Below are positions 1 through 7,304 of a stretch of DNA of 15,007 nt, in pieces. Location: contig CAKULR010000017.1 of assembly GCA_934667295.1 (NCBI GenBank), forward strand, positions 1-15,007, given 5' to 3'. The notes below the pieces were generated by a model, which was not told where the DNA came from, made no database searches, and was given only the letters and a program-made list of their open reading frames with translations. Made by a program: the position numbers and the translations under genes. The stretch comes from an uncultured Kiritimatiellota bacterium (GTDB lineage Bacteria; Verrucomicrobiota; Kiritimatiellia; RFP12; UBA1067). Every line of letters begins with the position of its first letter. Position 1 is the first letter of the stretch.

Positions 1-3000
1 CGGTCGAAGACGGCTCAACTGGCCAGCCGATCAGGGCAGAATCTCCCAGAATTGCACTGGAAACTCGCGCGCGCGATACAATATTTGTATAGGTTGTACC
101 CGCATACACGCTGCTGACAACTCCCCTGCCACCACGGAAATCCGCCCCAAATGACGACGATATCGCCCATGGTTCATTCGCCTTAAACGATTTCAAAGAG
201 CCCTCTGGATACCGTGTCGATTGTGCTGCGGGGCTTCTCCTGTAATCGACTGTGCAAGACGCCTGTACCTTCCCAGGGAGATTCAACGGATACAACGACA
301 ATTCCAACTCAGGCATCTGTGGAACATCTGAAATATGGACATATCCCCCATTGTCCAATACCTCACCATTGGACTTAAGAATCGATTTCACAATGGATAC
401 GTTGGCGACTTTTTTACTCGCAGTAAACGTATTCCCGATATTCTCGTATACGCCAAAGAAACTATTTGTACCTTCAAACACCACCCCTGCACACGGGACA
501 CAGGTCAGGGTATAATCATAATCGGGGCCTTCCGGCAGATTTGTACCAGCATGGGCCAAGGTTACGTCATACTTCCAACCAGGAACCAACACGACTAGCT
601 TTGTCTCGCATTCGCCATAATTCGCATTTACATACGAGTGCACCCGAGGGGTCGAGCCAAGCCCAGATCCTGCGACCGGTACCAACTTGAGACAATATTT
701 CTCAGAGTGGCTCCCACTATGATCCCCAAAACAAAATGACAAAACCACTCGGCTATGCGCAACACCTGAATCGGTAACGTCGTTCGGATCACTGCGCTGC
801 GAAATCTCCTCACCATCAACGATCCCATCTCCATCCGTATCCGCAAGACAGGGGTTCGTTCCCATGTCACTTTCTTGTCCATTCGTTAATCCATCTCCGT
901 CTGGATCCGCCGTATAATCGTTGCTCGGGTCGGAATCATTGGAATTGTGGACCAGAGGATTGAACGTCGTCACAGCACCATTGGTCTGAACTGCGGGATG
1001 CATACAACCAAAAGCCAATTCCCAACCATCGTTCATACCATCACCATCAGTATCCGGTTGGGTTGGAATCGTACCAATGGCCCTTTCCTGAGAATCTGAA
1101 AGCCCATCATAATCACTATCAGACAAAAGAGGGCTGGTCCCAATAGAGACCTCCAAGCCATCGTTAAGGCCGTCGTCATCTGAATCTGGATCCAATGCAT
1201 CACTGCATGCGGATTGTTCCTGTAGATTCGTCAACCCATCCTGATCCAGATCGGCAGATGCCCCATCATTTCCACTACCGCTTAACGGACTCAGGCCCCA
1301 CATCACCTCATAGCCATCCTTAAGTCCATCGCCATCTGAGTCATCGCTAATGGGGCTCGTTCCTCTGTTAACCTCATCAGCGTCCAATAAACCATCTCCA
1401 TCGCTATCGTTGGATAGCGGATTGGAATGAATCAGGTTGACTTCCATTCCATCTTCCAGTCCATCGTCGTCAGAATCTTGGGACAACGGATCTGTTTTCA
1501 AAGACATCTCAGTTCCATCGTCAACTCCATCTGCATCAGAATCAGCGTTTGTCGGAAACGTCCCGAGTGATTTCTCACGCCAGTTGTTCAATCCATCTCC
1601 ATCAGGATCACCAGTACCCCCATCAACTCCGTTTGCAGACAGAGGATTGAGACCATTGTCATGTTCCCATTTGTCTGGCAGATTATCGCCATCACTGTCA
1701 GCGGATTTTGGATCGGTTCCGATTGCATATTCCTGAGCGTCGGTCAAGCCATCTTCATCACCATCCTCCGACAGGGGGTCACTGTGAAAAACCTTTATCT
1801 CAAAACCGTCATCAAACCCATCTCCATCTGTATCCCGGCACAATGGATTTGTCCCATGCCCCAAATGGTATGCCATGGTCGTCCTGGGCAGGATCGGCCC
1901 TCGTTCGGAGAAATCCCACGTTAAGTTATAACAACCGTTTGTTGTCGCTATTCTCTTATTCTGCACCCCCACAACAGCATTCGCACCATCAATCCAGATA
2001 TCTGAAGAAAGATAGCTGACCCGAACAACGTTCCCCGTTCCACCCGGAACAATGACTTGATAGGTCATTCTCTCAGTTGAAAGCCATGACAACTTGACAT
2101 TGTGATATTCAACAACAAAGCAATTATTGCTAGCTACAATGTCTGTCCTCATATAGGACGTTTGATCACCGTAGAGCAACGAAGACCCACACCAATATGG
2201 TGCAACCATAACATCTCCCATCCTATAATGATCTTCGTTTAGCGGGTAAACGCATTCTGGGAATATCCACGCGCTCCCACTACTTGGGGAATGCAAATAG
2301 ACACTGCCGTTGTCAAAACACATCGCTCCTGTCAAACCAATACCAAACAGAAGAGGATTATTAGACAGCGCAGCCATTACAACCGTACTAACATAACTGT
2401 GCAATCCCCCGTCCGGCTGATAAGCATATGTCGTTGTCCACCCAGTGGTGTCGTACCATTCAAAGGAGGAACCCTTAACAATATATCCACTTTCATCTCC
2501 ATCTGAGATTCCATCACCATCCGAATCCACCAGCCTTGGATCAGTCTCAAGTTCATCACCATCTGGCAACCCGTCATTATCCGTATCTGGCAATAACGGG
2601 TTCGTACCTAAGACCCATTCTTCCACCTTATCGGTCAAACCATCTCCATCCGAATCGTCTTGGGTTGCCAGACGATAAAACGCCAACTTATGCATAACGT
2701 TCGTCGGAAGATCCGCATACGCAAATTCAACAATGGCATTGGATTCAATCTGGCTAACATCAAGCTGCGCAAGCCGCCACCAGCCATTGCCCGTTAATTG
2801 ATGGCTCCCAAAAATATCGATACAATTGTTTGTGAATGACATGGCCGCAGGCCACGCAATTCCAAGTGAAACTGTCTCGCCCCCGTGCTCAATTCCCCAA
2901 AAGCAAAGATTCGTTATCGAAAGAAAATATGTCTGAAATGAGTCCCCCATCGAGTCGGTGGCAATCGGAACAATGGTCTGGGCCGGAGTTCGCATCTGCC

Positions 3001-3211
3001 CCATAAGTTGATCGCGATTAGCTCCATTCATTCCTTTGGTAGATCCGTATTGAACAAGCCCGCCAATGAAGAAGAGCAACAGAACGACCTCGAACCACGG
3101 ACGTCGCATCAACCGCGTCACCTCGCAAAAAGGACTGATTCTCCAATCACGCATTTTCAAAACGAAACAGATGCCGAGTAGGACGATGACCACAAAAGCC
3201 ATCAACTCCAT
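1..3211 (-). CDS. Large thrombospondin type 3 repeat surface protein, 3' end outside window
   Basis: The frame is open without a stop from the ATG at 3211 to the left edge, about 1070 codons. Residues 4-18 and 40-53 are hydrophobic. Residues 54-185 form an unrecognised globular region. Three calcium-binding type repeats (DSDGDGLTD, DTDNDGLPD, DSDGDGISD) occupy 186-241, an unrecognised domain rich in aromatic residues and cysteine follows at about 242-459, then fourteen more repeats at 460-811 and a non-repeat C-terminal region. TSP3 repeats of this kind bind Ca2+ along the chain and usually act as rigid stalks in secreted or surface proteins; an adhesin or stalk role is inference. The start is uncertain. 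ATG 3211 has no Shine-Dalgarno, and an in-frame TGA lies just upstream. An internal ATG at 3109 follows GAGGTGA and would give a classical signal peptide (MRRPWFEVVLLLFFIGG). Codon use favours GAT and GGA/GGT, unlike the GC-rich neighbours. Confidence 0.9.
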   Translation of the reverse strand, partial: MELMAFVVIVLLGICFVLKMRDWRISPFCEVTRLMRRPWFEVVLLLFFIGGLVQYGSTKGMNGANRDQLMGQMRTPAQTIVPIATDSMGDSFQTYFLSITNLCFWGIEHGGETVSLGIAWPAAMSFTNNCIDIFGSHQLTGNGWWRLAQLDVSQIESNAIVEFAYADLPTNVMHKLAFYRLATQDDSDGDGLTDKVEEWVLGTNPLLPDTDNDGLPDGDELETDPRLVDSDGDGISDGDESGYIVKGSSFEWYDTTGWTTTYAYQPDGGLHSYVSTVVMAALSNNPLLFGIGLTGAMCFDNGSVYLHSPSSGSAWIFPECVYPLNEDHYRMGDVMVAPYWCGSSLLYGDQTSYMRTDIVASNNCFVVEYHNVKLSWLSTERMTYQVIVPGGTGNVVRVSYLSSDIWIDGANAVVGVQNKRIATTNGCYNLTWDFSERGPILPRTTMAYHLGHGTNPLCRDTDGDGFDDGFEIKVFHSDPLSEDGDEDGLTDAQEYAIGTDPKSADSDGDNLPDKWEHDNGLNPLSANGVDGGTGDPDGDGLNNWREKSLGTFPTNADSDADGVDDGTEMSLKTDPLSQDSDDDGLEDGMEVNLIHSNPLSNDSDGDGLLDADEVNRGTSPISDDSDGDGLKDGYEVMWGLSPLSGSGNDGASADLDQDGLTNLQEQSACSDALDPDSDDDGLNDGLEVSIGTSPLLSDSDYDGLSDSQERAIGTIPTQPDTDGDGMNDGWELAFGCMHPAVQTNGAVTTFNPLVHNSNDSDPSNDYTADPDGDGLTNGQESDMGTNPCLADTDGDGIVDGEEISQRSDPNDVTDSGVAHSRVVLSFCFGDHSGSHSEKYCLKLVPVAGSGLGSTPRVHSYVNANYGECETKLVVLVPGWKYDVTLAHAGTNLPEGPDYDYTLTCVPCAGVVFEGTNSFFGVYENIGNTFTASKKVANVSIVKSILKSNGEVLDNGGYVHISDVPQMPELELSLYPLNLPGKVQASCTVDYRRSPAAQSTRYPEGSLKSFKANEPWAISSSFGADFRGGRGVVSSVYAGTTYTNIVSRARVSSAILGDSALIGWPVEPSST
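779..1834 (-). repeat. TSP3 repeat block 2 (about fourteen units)
   Basis: Units of about 22 residues follow the pattern D(S/T)DGDGLxDgxEvxxGTsPLxx. Some linkers are longer, for example SGSGNDGASA and the roughly 40-residue insertion after the DTDGDGMNDGWE unit. A few units depart from the aspartate pattern (DSDADG, DLDQDG, DSDYDG). At DNA level the units are diverged, so this is an old array and not a recent tandem expansion. Confidence 0.9.
2488..2656 (-). repeat. TSP3 repeat block 1 (three units)
   Basis: Three acidic units of the form DxDxDGxxD are encoded here, with a conserved GTNP turn after the first. They are separated from the main repeat block by about 218 residues of non-repeat sequence. 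Confidence 0.85.
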
Positions 3212-3227
3212 CAATCAACCCATATAG

Positions 3228-3233
3228 ATTGTA
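3228..3233 (-). promoter_or_regulatory. Possible -10 element for the TSP3 protein gene
   Basis: TACAAT on the minus strand differs from the consensus by one base and lies in an A+T-rich stretch upstream of the gene. The best -35-like hexamer (TTGTAG) is only 15 nt away, so the match is weak. Transcription from here would leave only about 10 nt before ATG 3211, or about 110 nt before the alternative start at 3109. An inverted repeat (GAATG, TTTT, CATTC) lies just upstream at 3236-3249. Confidence 0.3.
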
Positions 3234-3484
3234 TTGAATGTTTTCATTCTACAAGACCAGACGCGGGACTTTATGAAATCTTGATATTACCCGAAACGAA
3301 AAACCGTCCGCGTTGAGTGGAGGGAACGAACGGAGCCCCCAATATGAGGGAAATGCCGCCCTTGTCTCGTTCTGTTGCTTTCGCCCAACGCGGAGGAAAC
3401 GGAGGAACGGAGGCAAAGCCCTTGCGTCCTTTGCGATCTTTGCGGCAAAGAATCAGTTCGTTGCCACATCCATAAAGAGCGACC

Positions 3485-3504
3485 GGACGCAATAAATTGC
3501 GTCC
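3485..3504. repeat. Diverged palindrome of the same family
   Basis: GGACGCAATAAATTGCGTCC is the 8-bp stem and 4-nt loop design of the GGTCGCAA/TTGCGACC palindromes. The T/A pair at stem position 3 is swapped to A/T on both arms, so pairing is kept. It is followed at 3504-3541 by CTTCCCG and CGGGAAGGCCG segments related to the other copies. Confidence 0.75.
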
Positions 3505-3573
3505 TTCCCGTGAAGGCCACAACACAAAAACGGGAAGGCCGCAATCCCAGAACGGGAAGGCCGTACCCCCAAA

Positions 3574-3668
3574 CGGGAGGGTCGCAACTTGTTGCGACCT
3601 CGACAGGCGAGTCCTCCGCCCGTAGGAGGGGTACCCCAAAAACGGGAGGGTCGCAACTTGTTGCGACC
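3574..3668. repeat. Pair of identical 26-bp direct repeats with embedded palindrome
   Basis: Positions 3574-3599 and 3643-3668 are identical: CGGGAG followed by GGTCGCAACTTGTTGCGACC. The 20-bp core is a perfect palindrome that can fold into an 8-bp stem with a 4-nt loop on either strand. Each copy is preceded by GTACCCC and an A-run. The similarity therefore extends beyond 26 bp, with small differences (GTACCCCCAAA versus GTACCCCAAAAA). The second copy is flanked by the 10-bp palindrome GGGGTACCCC at 3628-3637. Confidence 0.9.
3638..3668 (-). terminator. Likely terminator after the dus gene, formed by a repeat copy
   Basis: Reading the minus strand, the dus stop at 3677 is followed after 8 nt by an 8-bp GC-rich stem (GGTCGCAA, loop CAAG, TTGCGACC), then CTCCCG and five T residues. 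Position and form fit intrinsic termination, although six bases between stem and T-run is longer than ideal. The second palindrome (3580-3599) is followed by only three T residues. Confidence 0.5.
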
Positions 3669-3676
3669 GGGTTCGT

Positions 3677-4555
3677 TCAGATACATACACCCCGCAGTTC
3701 CTCCACCGTGCGGCAGATCTTGACGAGGGGCCAGAGGCGGCGCCAGCGCGGAATCTCTGTCCAATACGAAATCAATTCCTTCATGCGCCCGAGGACCGGA
3801 TGGTCGCCGCACAGCTCCGCACACGAGATCTCGATGTACCGCCCCAACAACTCCGCCACGTCCTCCCGCGCGCCGAGCGAGCGGATGAACGACCGCCCGA
3901 CCATCACGCGGGGTACGGGCGGCACGTCGCCCACCGCCCAGTCCCCGTTGTACATGACGGGGTTGGTCGAGGCGGCGGCCACGGCCTCGAAAGCCGCCCC
4001 ATCGCAGGTGCCCGTGTACATCTGGTGCGCGGTGCGGGCGTGGGCGGTGAGGACGGCGAGCGGATAGCGGTTGATGCGCGGCAGGAGCGCGAGGAGTTCG
4101 TCCGGCCGCTCCAGGCCGAGGCGCGTCTTGAGCGAGAACCTGCCCGGTCCCATCTCGTCGCACCCCGCCGCAAGCAGACGTTCCAGCACGTCGGGCGTGC
4201 GGAAGAGGCCCGAGCCGCGTCCGCGCCGCCGGATCATCGGGAACGGACACCCCGCGTTCAGGTCCGCCCGGTCGAAGCCCCGGTCCTTCAGCCCCTTCAG
4301 CAGGTCCCGCAGCGCGCCCGCGTCCTTCGTGATGACCTGCGGGACAAGCGGGAAGTCGGCAGGAGGGGGGAACGGGGCGAGGTCGGCGAGCATCCGGTCG
4401 TGGACGCGCAGACCGGGGTTCGCGGGGATGAACGGCGCGAAGGCGCCTGCGAAGCCCGCTTCGCGGATCGGCCCGGCGAACGCCGTACGGAAGGCGCGAA
4501 TCGTCACGCCGCGCAGGGGCGCGAGCCAGAGTTCCGGCTTCGGGTCCGCCGTCAT
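3677..4555 (-). CDS. tRNA-dihydrouridine synthase family protein
   Basis: This 292-residue protein belongs to the Dus flavoenzyme family, which reduces specific uridines in tRNA to dihydrouridine with FMN and NADPH in the cytoplasm. Visible family features are the N-terminal LAPLRGVT (residues 11-18), DLNAGCPFP (98-106) with the catalytic Cys103, SLKTRLG (141-147) with Lys143, HARTAHQMYTG (172-182), the NGDW loop (203-206) and the phosphate-binding VMVGRS (217-222). The length is slightly short for the family. Its ATG overlaps the recD2 stop (ATGA at 4552-4555), implying translational coupling. It is the last gene of its unit, followed directly by a terminator-like hairpin. Which Dus subfamily, and so which tRNA position, cannot be told from motifs alone. 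Confidence 0.93.
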   Translation of the reverse strand: MTADPKPELWLAPLRGVTIRAFRTAFAGPIREAGFAGAFAPFIPANPGLRVHDRMLADLAPFPPPADFPLVPQVITKDAGALRDLLKGLKDRGFDRADLNAGCPFPMIRRRGRGSGLFRTPDVLERLLAAGCDEMGPGRFSLKTRLGLERPDELLALLPRINRYPLAVLTAHARTAHQMYTGTCDGAAFEAVAAASTNPVMYNGDWAVGDVPPVPRVMVGRSFIRSLGAREDVAELLGRYIEISCAELCGDHPVLGRMKELISYWTEIPRWRRLWPLVKICRTVEELRGVCI

Positions 4556-6759
4556 GTCGCCACCGCCTCCGCGGCATCGCCCCGCATGCGCTCGGCGAGG
4601 GAGGTGCGGCGCTCGCGCACGACGTTCGTCTCGATGGCCTGCTTCACGGCCCAGGGCGAACCGATTACGAGGACGAGCTTCTTGCCGCGCGTGATCGCCG
4701 TGTAGAGGAGGTTGCGCTGCAGCATCATGTAGTGCTGGCGGTGGAGAAGGACGATGACGGCCGGGTATTCGCTCCCCTGCGACTTGTGGATCGTCGTCGC
4801 GTAGGCGAGCGTGAGTTCGTCAAGGTCGGCCGCGCGGTACTCGACGGGGCGTCCGTCGAAGAGGACGACGAGCGCGCGTTCCGCCGAATCGACGGACTGG
4901 ACAAACCCCACGTCGCCGTTGTAGACGTCCTTGTCGTAGTTGTTCCGCAGCTGCATCACGCGGTCCCCCGCGCGGAACTCCATGCTCCCGCGCACCACGC
5001 CCGGCCCCGCGCCGTTCAGCCGCTTCTGGATGGCGGCGTTGAGGTTTTCCGCCCCGAGGAGGTTCCGCCGCATCGGCGTGAGCACCTGCACGTCCTGCAG
5101 CGGTTCCAGATGGAAATGGCGGGGGATGCGCGTGACCATGAAATCCAGCACGAGGTCCAACGCCTTCGCGGGATCGTCCTGGGCGACAAAGTAGAAGTCG
5201 CTTGCGCCCGCGCGCGTCTCGAACGGCTCGCCCGCGTTGACGTGGTGGGCGTTCCGGACGATGAGACCCGTGCTGTCCTGGCGGAAGATCTCGGTCAGCT
5301 GCGAGGTGGGAATCGCCTGCGAGGCGATGAGGTCGCGCAGCACGTTGCCGGGGCCGACGGAGGGCAGCTGGTCCGTATCGCCCACGAGGATGAGCGTCGC
5401 CCGGCGCGGCAGGGCGGCAACGAGGTCGGCCATGAGTCGGATGTCCACCATCGACATCTCGTCGAAGATGAAGACGTCCCCCGCGAGCGGTCTCTCCTCG
5501 TTGTAGGTGACTTCGTTTGTCTGCGGATTGTACTTGAGGAGGCGGTGCAGGGTCTGCGCGGGCGCCCCCGTCGACTCCGCCATGCGCTTCGCGGCGCGGC
5601 CCGTCGGCGCGCCGAGCTGGATGGAGATCCTGTAGACGCCCGTGCGCGCCGCGAAGATCTCGACGAGCGCGCGGATGATCGTCGTCTTGCCGACGCCCGG
5701 GCCGCCCGTCACGATGGAGACCTTCGAAGCGACCGACGCGCGCACGGCGCGCAGCTGCGCGGGCGCGAGCGTGAAACCCGTCTTCCTCTCCCACCACGCG
5801 ACCGCCCGGTCGGGGTCGATGGGGGCGAAGGAGGGCGGCGACGCGAGCAGGTCCTTCAGCTTCGCCGCCACCCGCCGCTCGGCGATCCAGAGGTCGCGCA
5901 GGTAGAGGCGGTCGCCCTCCTTCACGACGCGCCCCGCGTCGAGTTCGTGCTTCAGCGCCTCGGCGAGCGTTTCGACGGAGATGCCGACGAGTTCCTGCGC
6001 GTGGAGGAGCAGATCCGGCTCGGACGTCCAGCAGTGCCCCGCCTCGTCCGCCTCCGTCCGCAGCGTGAAGACGATGGCGGCGCGCGCGCGCAAGGGCGAA
6101 TCCCTCGGAAGGCCCACCGCGAGCGCGATGCGATCCGCCGTCGCGAAGCCGATGCCCCAGATGTCGCGGCAGAGGCGGTAGGGGTCGCGCTTGATGATCG
6201 CGACGGAATCGGGTCCGTAGGTGCGGTAGATCTTCGCCGCCTTGCCGGCGGAGATGCCGTACGTCTGCGTGAAGATCATCACCTCGCGCGTGCCCTTGCC
6301 CTCGCGCCAGCCCTGTACGATGGAGGCGATCTTCTTCGGACCCACCTTTGGGATCTCGCGGAGACGCCCCGAGTGGTGGTCGAGGACGTCAAGCGTCTCC
6401 GCGCCGAAGCGGTCGACGATGCGGTTTGCGAGGACGGGGCCGATGCCGCGGATGAGTCCGCTCGCGAGGTAGCGACGCACGCCCTCGACGGACTTCGGCG
6501 GGATGCACTCGACGGACTTCGCCTTGAACTGGCGCCCGCGCACGGGGTCGTCGACCCACTCCCCCGTCGCATGCAGCTCCTCGCCTTCCCAGGCGGCCGC
6601 GCAGATACCCAGGACGGTGATCTCGCGCGCGGCGAGGCGGAACGCCCCGTCCGTCTCGGCGGGGGTGACGTGGAGAATGGTGAAGCCCGTCTCGTCGTTC
6701 CGGAACACGACGGACTTGACGGTGCCGTCGACCGTCTCCATCTCCACGCCGTCCGCCAT
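4552..6759 (-). CDS. recD2: ATP-dependent RecD2-type DNA helicase
   Basis: This 735-residue protein has the RecD2 (YrrC) layout. An N-terminal OB-like region covers about 1-90, helix-hairpin-helix segments include LIRGIGPVLANRI (102-114) and LREIPKVGPKKI (133-144), and a superfamily 1B helicase core follows. Core motifs are GGPGVGKTT (352-360, Walker A), DEMSMVD (433-439, Walker B), GDTDQLPSVGPG (460-471), IHKSQGSEYP (657-666) and YTAITRGK (686-693). RecD2 is a 5'-3' helicase acting in DNA repair outside the RecBCD complex, and no recB or recC is visible. The ATG at 6759 lies 8 nt after the cyclophilin stop. No clear Shine-Dalgarno is seen, so coupling to the upstream gene is likely. The same frame stays open far upstream (to about 8286) but that part is a shadow of the cyclophilin and peptidase genes. 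Confidence 0.95.
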   Translation of the reverse strand: MADGVEMETVDGTVKSVVFRNDETGFTILHVTPAETDGAFRLAAREITVLGICAAAWEGEELHATGEWVDDPVRGRQFKAKSVECIPPKSVEGVRRYLASGLIRGIGPVLANRIVDRFGAETLDVLDHHSGRLREIPKVGPKKIASIVQGWREGKGTREVMIFTQTYGISAGKAAKIYRTYGPDSVAIIKRDPYRLCRDIWGIGFATADRIALAVGLPRDSPLRARAAIVFTLRTEADEAGHCWTSEPDLLLHAQELVGISVETLAEALKHELDAGRVVKEGDRLYLRDLWIAERRVAAKLKDLLASPPSFAPIDPDRAVAWWERKTGFTLAPAQLRAVRASVASKVSIVTGGPGVGKTTIIRALVEIFAARTGVYRISIQLGAPTGRAAKRMAESTGAPAQTLHRLLKYNPQTNEVTYNEERPLAGDVFIFDEMSMVDIRLMADLVAALPRRATLILVGDTDQLPSVGPGNVLRDLIASQAIPTSQLTEIFRQDSTGLIVRNAHHVNAGEPFETRAGASDFYFVAQDDPAKALDLVLDFMVTRIPRHFHLEPLQDVQVLTPMRRNLLGAENLNAAIQKRLNGAGPGVVRGSMEFRAGDRVMQLRNNYDKDVYNGDVGFVQSVDSAERALVVLFDGRPVEYRAADLDELTLAYATTIHKSQGSEYPAVIVLLHRQHYMMLQRNLLYTAITRGKKLVLVIGSPWAVKQAIETNVVRERRTSLAERMRGDAAEAVAT

Positions 6760-6767
6760 CGATCGCG

Positions 6768-7292
6768 CTACTTCGCGTCGGGCTTCGGGGCCTCGGCGGC
6801 GACGTGGACCTTCTTGATGACGATGGGCTCCTCGGGGACGTTCTGGTGGGGGCCCGCGAAGCCGGTCTTCACCTTCGCGATCTTGTCCACCACGTCCATG
6901 CCGTCCGTCACCCGGCCGAACACCGCGTAGCCGAACGTGCGCGGGTCGGGTCCGCGATAGTCGAGGAAGCTGTTGTCCACCAGGTTGATGAAGAACTGGC
7001 TCGTGGCGGAATCGACCACCATCGTGCGCGCCATCGCGATCGTGCCGCGCGCGTTCCGGAGGCCGTTCGCCGCCTCGTTCTTGATCGGCGCCTTCGTCGG
7101 CTTCTGGTCCATCGCCTTCGTGAAGCCGCCACCCTGGATCATGAACCCGTCGATCACGCGGTGGAAGATCGTGCCGTCGTAGTGGCCGTCCTTCGCGTAG
7201 GCGAGGAAGTTCGCCACCGTCACCGGCGCCTTCGCGTCGTCCAGCTCCAGCGTGATGGAACCCATCGACGTCTCGATTGTCGCTTTCTTCAT
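6768..7292 (-). CDS. Cyclophilin-type peptidyl-prolyl cis-trans isomerase
   Basis: This 174-residue protein catalyses cis-trans isomerisation of peptidyl-proline bonds during protein folding. The cyclophilin signature is clear: FHRVIDGFMIQGGG (43-56) carries the catalytic Arg45 with Phe50, Met51 and Gln53, and ARGTIAMART with TSQFFINL (81-104) forms the rest of the pocket. There is no signal peptide, so a cytoplasmic location is likely, and a short charged tail (EAPKPDAK) ends the protein. Its Shine-Dalgarno AGGAG overlaps the stop codon of the M24 peptidase gene, with 8 nt before ATG. It lies between that gene and recD2 in a tight operon. Confidence 0.95.
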   Translation of the reverse strand: MKKATIETSMGSITLELDDAKAPVTVANFLAYAKDGHYDGTIFHRVIDGFMIQGGGFTKAMDQKPTKAPIKNEAANGLRNARGTIAMARTMVVDSATSQFFINLVDNSFLDYRGPDPRTFGYAVFGRVTDGMDVVDKIAKVKTGFAGPHQNVPEEPIVIKKVHVAAEAPKPDAK

Positions 7293-7304
7293 GTTCTCTT
7301 CTCC

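Larger units (their letters stand above)
3212..3676. other. 465-bp intergenic stretch filled with short repeats
   Basis: No protein-coding gene is supported here. Reading from the dus end, it holds two identical 26-bp direct repeats each ending in a palindrome (3643-3668 and 3574-3599), further CGGGAAGGCCG copies (3553-3563, 3531-3541), a related palindrome (3485-3504), a G/A-rich CGGAGG triplet array (3391-3413), TTTGCG repeats (3420-3450), and an A+T-rich promoter-like stretch (3220-3300). Open frames crossing it are made of repeat sequence and have no recognisable protein features. Confidence 0.8.

Noticed and set aside
252..2678. Several short plus-strand frames over the TSP3 gene
   Set aside because: They are antisense readings of the DxDxDG repeats, giving Ser/Pro-rich sequence, with no independent support.
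3485..3668. CRISPR array
   Set aside because: There are only two identical repeats with one 43-bp gap, the repeats are palindromic with variable flanks, and no cas gene is present.
3271..3690. A 139-codon minus-strand frame (and related frames) covering the repeat region
   Set aside because: Its sequence is translated palindrome and direct repeat (RSQQVATLPF twice, FPFWDCGLPVF). It overlaps the dus 3' end, has no domain, and its frame does not follow gene-like composition. It is best seen as repeat-derived.
4732..6930. Very long plus-strand frame opposite recD2
   Set aside because: It is antisense to a gene with all helicase motifs, is rich in Arg, Ala, Val, His and Asp as expected of a GC-rich shadow frame, and has no recognisable domain.
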